From NCBI GenBank assembly GCA_029211085.1, contig JARGFW010000011.1, positions 1-53,395 on the forward strand: a DNA stretch of 53,395 bases, read 5' to 3'. The position numbers and the translations under genes were made by a program. The notes beneath the pieces were generated by a model. The model had not been told where the DNA came from, did not search any database, and worked only from the letters and a program-made list of their open reading frames with translations. This document shows positions 22,727 to 30,604 of the stretch, in pieces; the first letter of the stretch is position 1, and each line of letters starts with the position of its first letter. The DNA comes from Deferrisomatales bacterium. Lineage in GTDB: Bacteria; Desulfobacterota; Deferrisomatia; Deferrisomatales; JARGFW01.

Positions 22727-23202
22727 GCCCGCGTAGCCGCAACCCCGCCCCGCCACCGGGCCCTTGCCCCGGGTTCGAGGACGCATGCATCCTCAGGGCC
22801 TGGGGCGAACCCGTGCCGGAGGCGGCGCAGGTGCACATCGACGGCTGCCCCGGCTGCCAGGCAACACTGATCCGCGCCCGCGCCCTGGCCGAGGCTTCCG
22901 GAGAGCTTGCCGGCGCGCCACCAGAGCGGGCGTACCGCGGCCTCGCCGCCGAGGTGTTCGCGGCCACCACCCGCCGGGAACCCCACCCCGTCCGGCGCCC
23001 CTGGGCCTTGGCAGGCGCGGCCGCCGGCCTGGCCGTTGCGGGGCTCGCGGCCGTGACCTGGTGGCGCGGCCAGGGCCCGGCCGGGGACTCCGTCCCCGAC
23101 TTCGCCGCGGTCGATCTGGACCTACTGGAAGACCTGGACCTGGCCGAGAACCTGGATCTACTGGAAATCCTGGATGCCCTCGAGGAAATGGACCATGTCT
23201 GA
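22723..23202 (+). CDS. Zinc-finger type anti-sigma factor, membrane-anchored
   Basis: The protein has 159 aa. The N-terminal cytoplasmic part has a HxxxCxxC motif (HIDGCPGCQ) like zf-HC2 anti-sigma domains. One membrane helix spans about residues 88-108 (WALAGAAAGLAVAGLAAVTW). The outer C-terminal segment is very acidic and leucine-rich (DLDLLEDLDLAENLDLLEIL), an amphipathic helix. By position and motif it should hold the ECF sigma inactive at the membrane. The start overlaps the sigma stop, and the stop overlaps the next ATG by 8 bases. Confidence 0.82.
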   Translation: MSPRSRNPAPPPGPCPGFEDACILRAWGEPVPEAAQVHIDGCPGCQATLIRARALAEASGELAGAPPERAYRGLAAEVFAATTRREPHPVRRPWALAGAAAGLAVAGLAAVTWWRGQGPAGDSVPDFAAVDLDLLEDLDLAENLDLLEILDALEEMDHV

Positions 23203-23353
23203 GCAACCGACGCTCTCCGGGGCCCCCACCGGCGCGGACCCCACACCCCAGGAACTGGAGGAGATTCTGGCAAAGCTGGAGTTCTTCCTGCATATGGACG
23301 AGGCCGATGTGTTGCCCCTGGAGGAGGAAGCGGAGGACGGTGATGAAAAATAG
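23195..23353 (+). CDS. Small acidic protein (52 aa) in the sigma factor operon
   Basis: This short frame starts at the ATG 23195-23197, inside the end of the anti-sigma gene, and stops at the TAG 23351-23353, past the ATG of the DUF3106 gene (23343). Overlaps of 8 and 11 bases with both neighbours argue for real translation. The product is acidic and helical with no signal peptide (PQELEEILAKLEFFLHMDE, then LPLEEEAEDGDEK). Its leucine/acidic pattern echoes the anti-sigma tail. It may be a small regulator or partner of the cassette. No family was recognised. Confidence 0.7.
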   Translation: MSEQPTLSGAPTGADPTPQELEEILAKLEFFLHMDEADVLPLEEEAEDGDEK

Positions 23354-23900
23354 GCCGGTGAACCGCCGCCAGGCCCTGGCGGTCCTGGCCGGGGCGACCC
23401 TGGCGCTGTGGGCAGCCCCCGCCCGCCCGGGACACGCCGCGGGCGAGGCCGACCCGAGGCAGCGCTGGGACGCCCTGCCCCCCGAGCAGCGCCGTCAGGT
23501 ACTGGCCAACTACCGGCGCTGGAAGCAGTTGTCCGCCGAGGACCAGGAGCGCCTGCGGCGGCGGTACCAGCGCTGGCAGAGCCTCACCCCGGAGCAGCGG
23601 CAGTTCATCCGACGCAACCGGGAACGCCTGCGCCAGCTCTCCCTCGAGGAGCGTCGCGTGCTCGCCCAGCGGCTGCGGCGCTGGGAACAGCTTCCAGCCG
23701 CCCAGCAGGAGCGTCTGCGGCGCAACCTGCAACGGGTACTGGAACTGCCCCCCGGGGAGCGCCAGCAGACCCTGCAGGAGCTGCGCCGCTGGCGCGAACT
23801 GAGCCCCGCGGAGCGCGACGCGGTGCGCGAGCGCATGCAACCCCAGGGCGCCCCCCACGGTGGGGGAGGAGGCGACGGCAACCGGCACCGCCGCCAGTAG
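23343..23900 (+). CDS. DUF3106 family exported repeat protein
   Basis: The ATG at 23343 gives 185 aa. The N-terminus has a twin-arginine-like signal (NRRQALAVLAGATLALWAAP). The mature part is a row of about seven imperfect 20-22-residue helical repeats of the type RRWxxLSPEERxxLRRRYQ (first WDALPPEQRRQVLANYRRW, then WKQLSAEDQERLRRRYQRW), as in DUF3106. It is strongly basic. DUF3106 proteins have no established activity; the repeat and composition recall periplasmic stress proteins such as CpxP/Spy, but that is only an analogy. It is the last gene of the ECF operon and could be its effector. Confidence 0.85.
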   Translation: MKNRPVNRRQALAVLAGATLALWAAPARPGHAAGEADPRQRWDALPPEQRRQVLANYRRWKQLSAEDQERLRRRYQRWQSLTPEQRQFIRRNRERLRQLSLEERRVLAQRLRRWEQLPAAQQERLRRNLQRVLELPPGERQQTLQELRRWRELSPAERDAVRERMQPQGAPHGGGGGDGNRHRRQ

Positions 23901-23928
23901 GCGCCACCTGTCGTCGCGCCCCGGGTCG

Positions 23929-24423
23929 CTACTTGGTCCTCACCGCCGCAATGGTGCAGGCGGCACCGTCCCTTGCGTAGTCTCGGCGCAGATCCAGGTT
24001 GAAATGGCGGCCGTCGTCCGACCGCAATACCAACTCTTCATAGCCATCCATGACCGACTTGCTGATCAGCACGGGCTTTCCCTCGACGCTCACACGGGAC
24101 GCGACGACGCACACGTCGGCGCCTTCCTGTATGGAAAACCCGGTCTTCTCCACACGCCCCTTCGGCCCCAGGTACACCATGGCTGTGCTCTCCTCACCGG
24201 ATGGCAGGACCTCGAGGGCCAGACACGCTTTCGAGAACCTGGTGTGACCCACCTCGTGGACCTTGACCACCCGTGCCGTAAAGCTCTCTTCCGTGTCCAC
24301 GTTGTAGTACCTGCCGTAGTTGCCGATCTTGCCGGGGAGGATGTCCACCTCCGCAAGGGCCGCGGAACGCCACAGGAAGACAACCGCGAGCAGGAGAGTG
24401 ACGACATGGGTGACGGTTTTCAT
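23929..24423 (-). CDS. Exported hypothetical protein
   Basis: The ATG at 24421-24423 gives 164 aa with a signal peptide ending near AALAEV. The mature protein has one likely beta-rich domain (TARVVKVHEVGHTRFSKACL, then TAMVYLGPKGRVEKTG) and conserved-looking cysteines (SKACLAL, ADVCVV, AACTIA). It converges with the DUF3106 gene, 28 bases away. No family was recognised. Its codon use looks less GC-biased than the flanking genes, which could reflect later acquisition. Confidence 0.7.
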   Translation of the reverse strand: MKTVTHVVTLLLAVVFLWRSAALAEVDILPGKIGNYGRYYNVDTEESFTARVVKVHEVGHTRFSKACLALEVLPSGEESTAMVYLGPKGRVEKTGFSIQEGADVCVVASRVSVEGKPVLISKSVMDGYEELVLRSDDGRHFNLDLRRDYARDGAACTIAAVRTK

Positions 24424-25018
24424 GATTTGTTCCTTCTGAAGATGTTTGCGCCCACGTTCGCCTCCGCGACGGAGTCCCGGCACCACCACGTGTAGAACGT
24501 AAAACGCGATTTATCTGCAGCCGGGATGGAGAGAGGCATGTGCCGTGCCAAGAAATACTCTTTTATTTGCCATGTTTCTGTAGGCACCACGAGCCATGGG
24601 CACTATTTTATGGTCCGAAAACGAGACCGAGTTACCGGATAAGTAACGGTGTTTTGGATCAGGCAGGGTGTTCCACAACCAGGGCGACTCCGACGCGGCC
24701 CTGGACGTCGGCTCGGTGTCGGTGGGCCAACGGACCGCCGCCCTGGGGCTGTACGACGCGTGGAGAGGCCACCTGGATGCCGCCGACGGAACCTATGACG
24801 ACCGGACCCACAAACTGTCTGCCCGCAGCGTGCGCCTGAGCTTGCGCTAGACGTCCCTTACGGTGTCCCGGCCGCACTGGCCGGGGCGCTGGTTCTCCCC
24901 CCGGCGCCACTGGTCATTCCCCAGTCATACCTGCTAAACTTCCGCCGCTCCGTGCCGATATCTATCCCATCGATGCTTGTATGCTGTTCTCCTACCCGCT
25001 TGGTCATGGGTTTTACCG
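24424..25018 (+). other. Long intergenic region with an AT-rich island
   Basis: Bases about 24480-24665 are much richer in A/T than the rest of the window and include GTTAC-N7-GTAAC at 24631-24647, a possible operator or remnant. The following 24668-24850 holds an open frame described separately. The last ~130 bases should contain the promoter of the sulfur transporter; TGCTAAACT near 24930 could be an extended -10. Confidence 0.4.
24668..24850 (+). pseudogene. Possible C-terminal gene fragment
   Basis: A GTG-started frame of 60 codons reads like authentic protein (VSVGQRTAALGLYDAWRGHL, DDRTHKLSARSVRLSLR) but has no clear ribosome-binding site. It begins just where the AT-rich island ends. 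It may be the surviving 3' end of a gene whose front was replaced. No family was recognised. Confidence 0.25.
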
Positions 25019-26158
25019 ATGCTGCAACGGGGACTGATCGGTGCGGCGATGCTGCTGCTCGGCGGGGGCGCCGGGTGGGTGATGCACCGCTCCGACTACT
25101 GTCTTTCCGCCATGTTCCGCGACCTGTTCCTGTTCCGCAGCGGCTTCCTGCTGCGCACCTTCGCGCTGTTGGTGGTGGCCACCGCGGTGTTGTTCGAGCT
25201 CGCGCGCCTCTCCGGGGCCTTGCCCCGCTACCCCTTCCCCCTGCTCACGCCCCCGATCCTCGCCGGCGCCCTGGGCGGCGCCCTGTTCGGAGTGGGCATG
25301 GTGCTGGCGGGGGGCTGCGTGGTCGGCACCCTGTACAAGATGGGGTCCGGCAACGCGGTCAACGCCACCGCTTTCGTCGGCATGCTTCTCGGCAGCGCCG
25401 TGTACGCCGAACTGCACCCGCTGTGGGCAGGGTTCGCCAGCCGCACCCGGTTGGCGGATACCGCGACGACCCTGCCGCAGTTCCTGGGCGTCTCCCCCGG
25501 CTGGTTCGTGGCGGCCCTGGCAACGGTGGGTGGCGTCGCGTTCTGGCACTGGCATCGCCGTGGGCTGTGGTCTCGGAACACGGCGGTGGCGGGCTACCTG
25601 CAGCCGTGGCGCGCCGCACTGCTCCTGTCACTCATCAGTGTGGCCGCCTACTGCGTCGCCGGCATGCCCCTGGGCATCACCACCTGCTACGCCAAGATCG
25701 CGGCCGCGGCGGAACACCTGATCGCGCCCGAGCACGCGGCTTCGGTGGCGTTCTTCCACCTGGTGCCGCTGAAACTCGACCTGCCCTGGGCCGGCATCCG
25801 ACTCAGTGGGGGGCCCGGCCCCGGTTGGGACGATATCGCCCTGATCCAGGGGGGCACCATTCTGGGGCTGGTGCTGGGAGGGGGCGCCTCCGCCGCGGTG
25901 CTGGGCGAGTGGCGCTTCCGCGCGTCGGCACCGCCGCGCCAGTTTCTGTCCGCGCTGTTGGGCGGAGTCCTGCTGGCCCTGGGGTCCCGTACCGCGTTCG
26001 GGTGCAACGTATGGTTTCTGCTCGGCGGGGTGCCGATCTTCGCAGCACAGAGCGGGTTGTTCCTGGCGGGGCTGTTGCCCGGCACCTGGCTCGGCACACG
26101 CCTGCTCACCCGCTTCGTGTTGCCGGCACACCCGACCGGACAAGGGGGTACGGAATGA
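25019..26158 (+). CDS. YedE/YeeE-type sulfur (thiosulfate) transporter
   Basis: The ATG at 25019 gives 379 aa. A TTG at 24977 would add 14 residues and is less likely. The protein is polytopic, with the duplicated YeeE/YedE architecture. Four conserved cysteine sites match the TsuA pattern of thiosulfate handling: HRSDYCLSAM, LAGGCVVGTLYKMGSGN, GITTCYAK and FGCNVW. TsuA-type proteins take up thiosulfate through these cysteines. The stop overlaps the ATG of a TusA-like gene, a common pairing in which the small protein receives or processes sulfur. Note the LVPLKLDLPWAG insertion between the halves. Confidence 0.88.
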   Translation: MLQRGLIGAAMLLLGGGAGWVMHRSDYCLSAMFRDLFLFRSGFLLRTFALLVVATAVLFELARLSGALPRYPFPLLTPPILAGALGGALFGVGMVLAGGCVVGTLYKMGSGNAVNATAFVGMLLGSAVYAELHPLWAGFASRTRLADTATTLPQFLGVSPGWFVAALATVGGVAFWHWHRRGLWSRNTAVAGYLQPWRAALLLSLISVAAYCVAGMPLGITTCYAKIAAAAEHLIAPEHAASVAFFHLVPLKLDLPWAGIRLSGGPGPGWDDIALIQGGTILGLVLGGGASAAVLGEWRFRASAPPRQFLSALLGGVLLALGSRTAFGCNVWFLLGGVPIFAAQSGLFLAGLLPGTWLGTRLLTRFVLPAHPTGQGGTE

Positions 26159-26409
26159 GTTCATCCTGCGAGACCCGACACCTGGACATCCGGGGGCAGA
26201 TCTGCCCCTCGACCCTGCTCACCGCGCTGCGCGAGGTGAACCTGCACAAAGACGCGCTGAAGGACGGCTCCTTGCGGTTGGTCATCGTCACCGACGACCG
26301 AAACGCCACCGCCACCATCCCCAACGCCGTGGACAATATGGGCTACCGGGTGACCGTGGAGCGCGACGACCAGAGCTATCGCATCACCGTGGGGGGACCC
26401 GATGTCTAG
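26155..26409 (+). CDS. TusA/SirA-like sulfur carrier protein
   Basis: This 84-aa protein has the TusA fold: beta strand with LDIRGQICPSTLLTAL, then alpha, then VIVTDDRNATATIPNAVDNM and YRVTV. The persulfide cysteine (Cys17) is present, but the motif is CPST instead of the usual CPxP. The start overlaps the transporter stop (ATGA), and its end overlaps the following kinase gene by 8 bases, so three genes are coupled. A likely role is accepting sulfur from imported thiosulfate. Confidence 0.88.
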   Translation: MSSSCETRHLDIRGQICPSTLLTALREVNLHKDALKDGSLRLVIVTDDRNATATIPNAVDNMGYRVTVERDDQSYRITVGGPDV

Positions 26410-28573
26410 GCTGATTCCGTGGAAGCAGAACGCCGCGCCGAGCACCCCGGATGCCGTGGAGATGGGAGAGTTGCGGCGCAGGGTCGAGGCGCTGACCGCC
26501 GAGAACGAGGGTCTGCACCGGGACCTTTCGCGGGCCCAGCTCTACATCCGCAGCAGTACCGACAGGTTATTGGAGGCCGCGGGGACGATCCCTTTGCGCC
26601 CGGAAGAACTGGATGACGCTACACTGTTGGAACTGGATCCGATCGGCATCGTCGCGGAGACCTTCGCCCAGATCCTGGAGCACAGCAAAGCGACCAACGC
26701 AGCCCTACGGGTGGCCCATGGCGAAATGGCAGCGGTGTTCGACTCGGTGGGGGCCGGCATACTGGTCTTGGACACCGACCATCGCATCTGCTCCTACAAC
26801 CGCGAGGCAGCCGAAAAACTCCTGGGAGGCGACCCGCTTCCCGAAGGCAGACCCTGCTATCAGGTCATCTGCGACCGAACGGCCCCCGTGGACGTGTGCA
26901 CCCTCAAGGGTGCCTTGCGCGCCCGGGACACCTACCGACGCCGGGACTGGGTGAACCGGGGCCGCCATTACGACGTCATCGCCACCCCCCTTCGCGGACG
27001 CGACGGGGAGATCGCCCAGGTGGTGCTGGTGTACCTGGACATCACCGACCGGCTCCTGGCCCAGCAGGCTCTGGAGGCCAGCGAGACCCGCTACCGCGAC
27101 TTGGTGGAGAACGCCCACGATCTGATCCAGAGCGTGCGCCCCGACGGTTGTTTCGAGTTCGTCAACGACGCGTGGCGGCGGCGGCTGGGCTACAGCCAAC
27201 AGGACCTCGAGACCCTGACCCTGTTCGACGTGGTGGACCCTGAACACCACCCTGTGTGCAGGGATCTAATGGCCCGCCTGGCCCGGGGCGAACAGGTACC
27301 CCATGTGGAGGTACAGTGTCGCACAAAGGCCGGCGACCGGGTGGTTTTGGAAGGCAACATCAACTGTATATCTGTGGACGACCGGATGGTCGCGACACGC
27401 GCCATCTTCCGCGACGTCACCGAACTCCGTCAGGCCCGGGTGGAATCGGCCCGGGTGGAACGACTCGAGTCCGTAGGGCTGCTGGCCGGCGGAATTGCCC
27501 ACGATTTCAACAACCTGCTCACCGCCATGTTGCACAACCTGACCCTGGTACGCGCAGATCTCCCCGGGGTCAGCCACCCCCGCTTGGCAGACGCCGAGGC
27601 GGCGATTCAGAGGGCCCAGGGGCTCACCCAGCAGTTGCTGACCTTTTCTCGGGGAGGCGAACCGGTGCGCCGCCCGGTGTCCCTGCCCGAACTGCTCACC
27701 GACGCCGTGCGCTTCGCCCTGGCCGGCTCGGCGACAAGCTACAAGATCCTCTGCGCACCCGATCTTCCGGCGGTGTACGCCGATCCTGCCCAGTTGGGCC
27801 AGGTGCTGCAGAACCTGGCCATGAACGCTGCCCAAGCCATGCCGGGCGGCGGCACCCTCACGGTCCGTGCCCGGGCCAGCACCCCCCCTGCCGCGGCGGG
27901 CGAGGACCTCGCGGGCGGCCCGTGGGTGGAACTCACGGTAAGCGATGACGGCCCGGGTATTCCGCAGGACCACCTGGGACGGATCTTCGACCCGTACTTC
28001 ACCACGCGGCCCGAGGGCACCGGCCTGGGCCTGGCCACGGTACACTCCATCGTGCAGCGTCACGGCGGCCACATCACCGTCGCTTCCCACCTAGCTCACG
28101 GCACCAGCTTCCACATCTACCTGCCGGCCCTGACGGAGTCGCCCCAGGTGCCCACGGCGGGCCGCGGCACCGTGCCCGCCCAGGGCCGCGGCCGTATCCT
28201 GCTGATGGACGACGAGCAGATGATCCGCGACGCCGCAGGGGAACTGCTGGCCTGTGCCGGGTTCGCGGTGGATACCGCCGCCGATGGGGCCGAGGCCCTG
28301 GCCCTGTACCGGGCCGCCGCCGAAGCCGGAGAGCCCTTCAGCGCCGTGATCATGGACCTCACCGTGCCCGGCGGCATGGGCGGCGCAGAGGCGATTCGTC
28401 ACCTGCGAGAGTTCGATCCCGGCGTGGTTGCGGTGGTCTCCAGCGGGTACTCGAACGACCCCGTGATGGCCAACTACCGAGAACACGGGTTTGCTGCGGT
28501 GGCGCCCAAGCCTTACCGCATGGCCACCCTGGTGGAGCTGCTTGGCAGGCTGCTGTCAACCCCGGCCAAGTGA
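26402..28573 (+). CDS. PAS-containing hybrid sensor kinase
   Basis: This 723-aa protein has no membrane segment. The N-terminus is a coiled coil (ELRRRVEALTAENEGLHRDL). PAS1 lies at about 105-225 (VFDSVGAGILVLDTDHRI), with CYQVICDRTAPVDVC inside. PAS2 lies at about 230-345. The dimerisation domain (GGIAHDFNNLLTAML, phosphorylated His) is at about 370. The ATPase has NLAMNAAQAMPGGG and GTGLGLATVHSI. The C-terminal receiver has the acceptor Asp in AVIMDLTVPGG and Lys in APKPY. The start overlaps the TusA-like gene. It may sense sulfur or redox state via the PAS1 cysteines; this is inference. The response gene is not adjacent. Confidence 0.92.
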   Translation: MSRLIPWKQNAAPSTPDAVEMGELRRRVEALTAENEGLHRDLSRAQLYIRSSTDRLLEAAGTIPLRPEELDDATLLELDPIGIVAETFAQILEHSKATNAALRVAHGEMAAVFDSVGAGILVLDTDHRICSYNREAAEKLLGGDPLPEGRPCYQVICDRTAPVDVCTLKGALRARDTYRRRDWVNRGRHYDVIATPLRGRDGEIAQVVLVYLDITDRLLAQQALEASETRYRDLVENAHDLIQSVRPDGCFEFVNDAWRRRLGYSQQDLETLTLFDVVDPEHHPVCRDLMARLARGEQVPHVEVQCRTKAGDRVVLEGNINCISVDDRMVATRAIFRDVTELRQARVESARVERLESVGLLAGGIAHDFNNLLTAMLHNLTLVRADLPGVSHPRLADAEAAIQRAQGLTQQLLTFSRGGEPVRRPVSLPELLTDAVRFALAGSATSYKILCAPDLPAVYADPAQLGQVLQNLAMNAAQAMPGGGTLTVRARASTPPAAAGEDLAGGPWVELTVSDDGPGIPQDHLGRIFDPYFTTRPEGTGLGLATVHSIVQRHGGHITVASHLAHGTSFHIYLPALTESPQVPTAGRGTVPAQGRGRILLMDDEQMIRDAAGELLACAGFAVDTAADGAEALALYRAAAEAGEPFSAVIMDLTVPGGMGGAEAIRHLREFDPGVVAVVSSGYSNDPVMANYREHGFAAVAPKPYRMATLVELLGRLLSTPAK

Positions 28574-28738
28574 TCCCCGATCCACCGGCGTCGCTTTCCG
28601 ACCGGGGGGATAGGGTAGTAAAGGGCTTCCCTGCCGACGTCGACGGCGATCCGCTCTTGGCCGCCGCTCACTCCCGCCAACCGCACCCATTCCAGAGCAC
28701 AACCGGGCCGGCAACGGCCCCGCCGGAGTGGGCGGCGT

Positions 28739-29728
28739 CTAGTCCGGCCCCACGGTCTTCCCCGACGCAGAACGGACTTGACCGGAAACGGTCTCACCTG
28801 CCGCGGCCCGGGCGCCTTCCCACAGCACCGAGCGGGCCACCCGGCTGCGCTCTTCCGCCACAGCGCCGCGGCCCAGCACCGCCGACTGCCCAATCACGGC
28901 GCCGGCCTCCACCCGGGCCCCTGGTCCCAAATAGCTCGGCCCGAGTACCGTTATTCCCTCCCCGAGGTCATGTTCTGCCCCCGACACCACCCGCCCCGGG
29001 GCCAGAGTCGGCACCCGGTTCAGGGCCAGCAGTTCGGCGTGGGCCCCCAGGTAGCGCTGCGGGGTGCCCAGATCGCTCCAGAAGCCGCCCTCTGGCGCCA
29101 GGTAGCCACACAGGGGCGCCCCCCGCGCCACCAGGGCGGCGTGCACATCGGCGTTGATGCAGCACGGCCCATCGGGCAGGGACTCCAGCACCTCGGGTTC
29201 CAGCAAGTGCACGCCGCAGAACTCGCAGGTGCGGCCGGGTCGGGTGCCGGGCGCGCGCCGGGCCAGGAAACGCACGATGCGACCGGTGTCGTCTACCTCG
29301 ATCGGCCCGTCCACTCCGGGCGCCAGGGGGCGCAACAGCAGGGTCGCCAGGGCTCCGTGGCGGCGGTGGTATCCCGCGAGGTCCGCCAGGTCCAGTTCCT
29401 GGTAGGTGTCGGCGTTGGCCAGGAAGAACGGCCCCGAGGTCAGGTGCCGGCGCCAGGGGCCCAGGGCCCCCCCGGTGCCCAGGATCTGCTCTTCCAGGCT
29501 CCAACGCACCCGAACCCCGGCGGGCACCCACGGGGCCAGCACCCCGCGCATCACCCCCGGCAGGTGGTGCAGGTTCACCACCACGTCGTCGGCCCCCGCT
29601 GCGACCAGGGCGTGGAGCACGTGGGCCGCCAGGGGCACGTCGAACAGGGGCCACGCCGGTTTCGGGCGTTCCAGGGACAGGGGCCGCAGGCGGGTTCCCA
29701 GCCCCGCGGCGAGCACGAACGCCTTCAC
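28739..29728 (-). CDS. Sugar-phosphate nucleotidyltransferase with hexapeptide-repeat tail
   Basis: The GTG at 29726-29728 gives 329 aa. The nucleotidyltransferase signature is LAAGLGTRLRPLSLERPKP at the N-terminus, with FLANADTYQELDLAD for metal binding. The C-terminal ~90 residues carry a left-handed beta-helix (GPSYLGPGARVEAGAVIGQS). The layout fits mannose-1-phosphate guanylyltransferase or related NDP-sugar synthases. The short catalytic domain resembles MurU, but the LbH tail argues against it. The start overlaps the RNase HI stop (GTGA). Confidence 0.85.
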   Translation of the reverse strand: MKAFVLAAGLGTRLRPLSLERPKPAWPLFDVPLAAHVLHALVAAGADDVVVNLHHLPGVMRGVLAPWVPAGVRVRWSLEEQILGTGGALGPWRRHLTSGPFFLANADTYQELDLADLAGYHRRHGALATLLLRPLAPGVDGPIEVDDTGRIVRFLARRAPGTRPGRTCEFCGVHLLEPEVLESLPDGPCCINADVHAALVARGAPLCGYLAPEGGFWSDLGTPQRYLGAHAELLALNRVPTLAPGRVVSGAEHDLGEGITVLGPSYLGPGARVEAGAVIGQSAVLGRGAVAEERSRVARSVLWEGARAAAGETVSGQVRSASGKTVGPD

Positions 29729-30501
29729 CCGGAGACCTGCACCCCGAGTTGGCGAGCCGCCTGTCCGGCCCCGATGCCCCAGGCCGTCAGGGTACTGCCC
29801 AGTTCAGCCGGCGAGCGGACCTTCTTGTAGCGCACCCCCCGGACCCCCTTCACCCACGCTTCGCAGTCCGCCCAGTCGCCGTGCAGGCGCAGCTCCCCGT
29901 CCCGATAGCTGAGGTAGAACGGAAAACCCATCCCGGACGGAACCCCGACCGTGGGGGTTGCCGGGGCGGCCGAAGGGATCGAGGCGACCGGGGCGGCAGT
30001 CCCGCCGATCCAGGAACCGTCGCCCCGGCGCAACTCCGGCGGCGTTCCCCGGGCGAAGCCATTGGCGATCTCGTCACACCGCTCGTTGAAGGGGTGGCCC
30101 TGGTGGCCGCGCACGTGTTCCCAACACACCGACCCTGCGGGACCCTGGATCAGGGTGTCCAGTTCCTGCCACAGATCCTGGTTGAGCACGGGGTTGCCGT
30201 CGGCCTTCTTCCAGTTGCGGCGTTTCCACCCGTGGATCCAGCGGGTGATGCCGTCCTGCAGGTAGCGGGAATCGGTGACCACGCGGGCTCGTTCGCCAGG
30301 TCGAGCCCGGCGCAAGCCCTCGATCGCCGCCCGCATTTCCATGCGGTTGTTGGTGGTGCCTGCCGCGGCGCCGCCCAACTCCTCCACCTGCCCGGCCCGC
30401 ACCAGCACCGCAGCCCAGCCCCCAGGCCCCGGGTTGCCGATGCAACCGCCATCGGTGTAAATGATCAACTCGTTCTGGTCGTCGAGTTTCGTGTTCGGCA
30501 A
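29725..30501 (-). CDS. rnhA: Ribonuclease HI with C-terminal HBD/viroplasmin-like domain
   Basis: The catalytic residues are all present: Asp in IIYTDGGCIGNPGPGGW, Glu in NNRMEMRAAIEG, Asp in VTDSRYLQ and Asp in NERCDEIANGFARG. After the catalytic domain comes a Pro/Ala linker and a ~50-residue domain (FYLSYRDGELRLHGDWADCE, then RGVRYKKVRSPAEL) that resembles the hybrid-binding/viroplasmin domain normally found at the N-terminus. I chose the TTG at 30499-30501 because GGAG lies 8 bases upstream and the family starts a few residues before the first Asp. An ATG at 30580-30582 is the alternative. It degrades RNA in RNA-DNA hybrids. Confidence 0.85.
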   Translation of the reverse strand: MPNTKLDDQNELIIYTDGGCIGNPGPGGWAAVLVRAGQVEELGGAAAGTTNNRMEMRAAIEGLRRARPGERARVVTDSRYLQDGITRWIHGWKRRNWKKADGNPVLNQDLWQELDTLIQGPAGSVCWEHVRGHQGHPFNERCDEIANGFARGTPPELRRGDGSWIGGTAAPVASIPSAAPATPTVGVPSGMGFPFYLSYRDGELRLHGDWADCEAWVKGVRGVRYKKVRSPAELGSTLTAWGIGAGQAARQLGVQVSG

Positions 30502-30529
30502 GGGTTCCGCTCCGTCGGGGGTGGTTGCG

Positions 30530-30558
30530 TTGACACCGGTTGCGGCTCCTTCTACCCT
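30530..30558 (+). promoter_or_regulatory. Probable sigma-70 promoter of the TPR gene
   Basis: TTGACA (30530-30535) and TACCCT (30553-30558) are separated by 17 bases, ending about 46 bases before the ATG at 30605. The -35 is perfect, the -10 weak. Confidence 0.45.
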
Positions 30559-30604
30559 GAGCCGCCCCCAGATTTCGAGCATTTTCCCCGCAGAGGAGAC
30601 CCCG

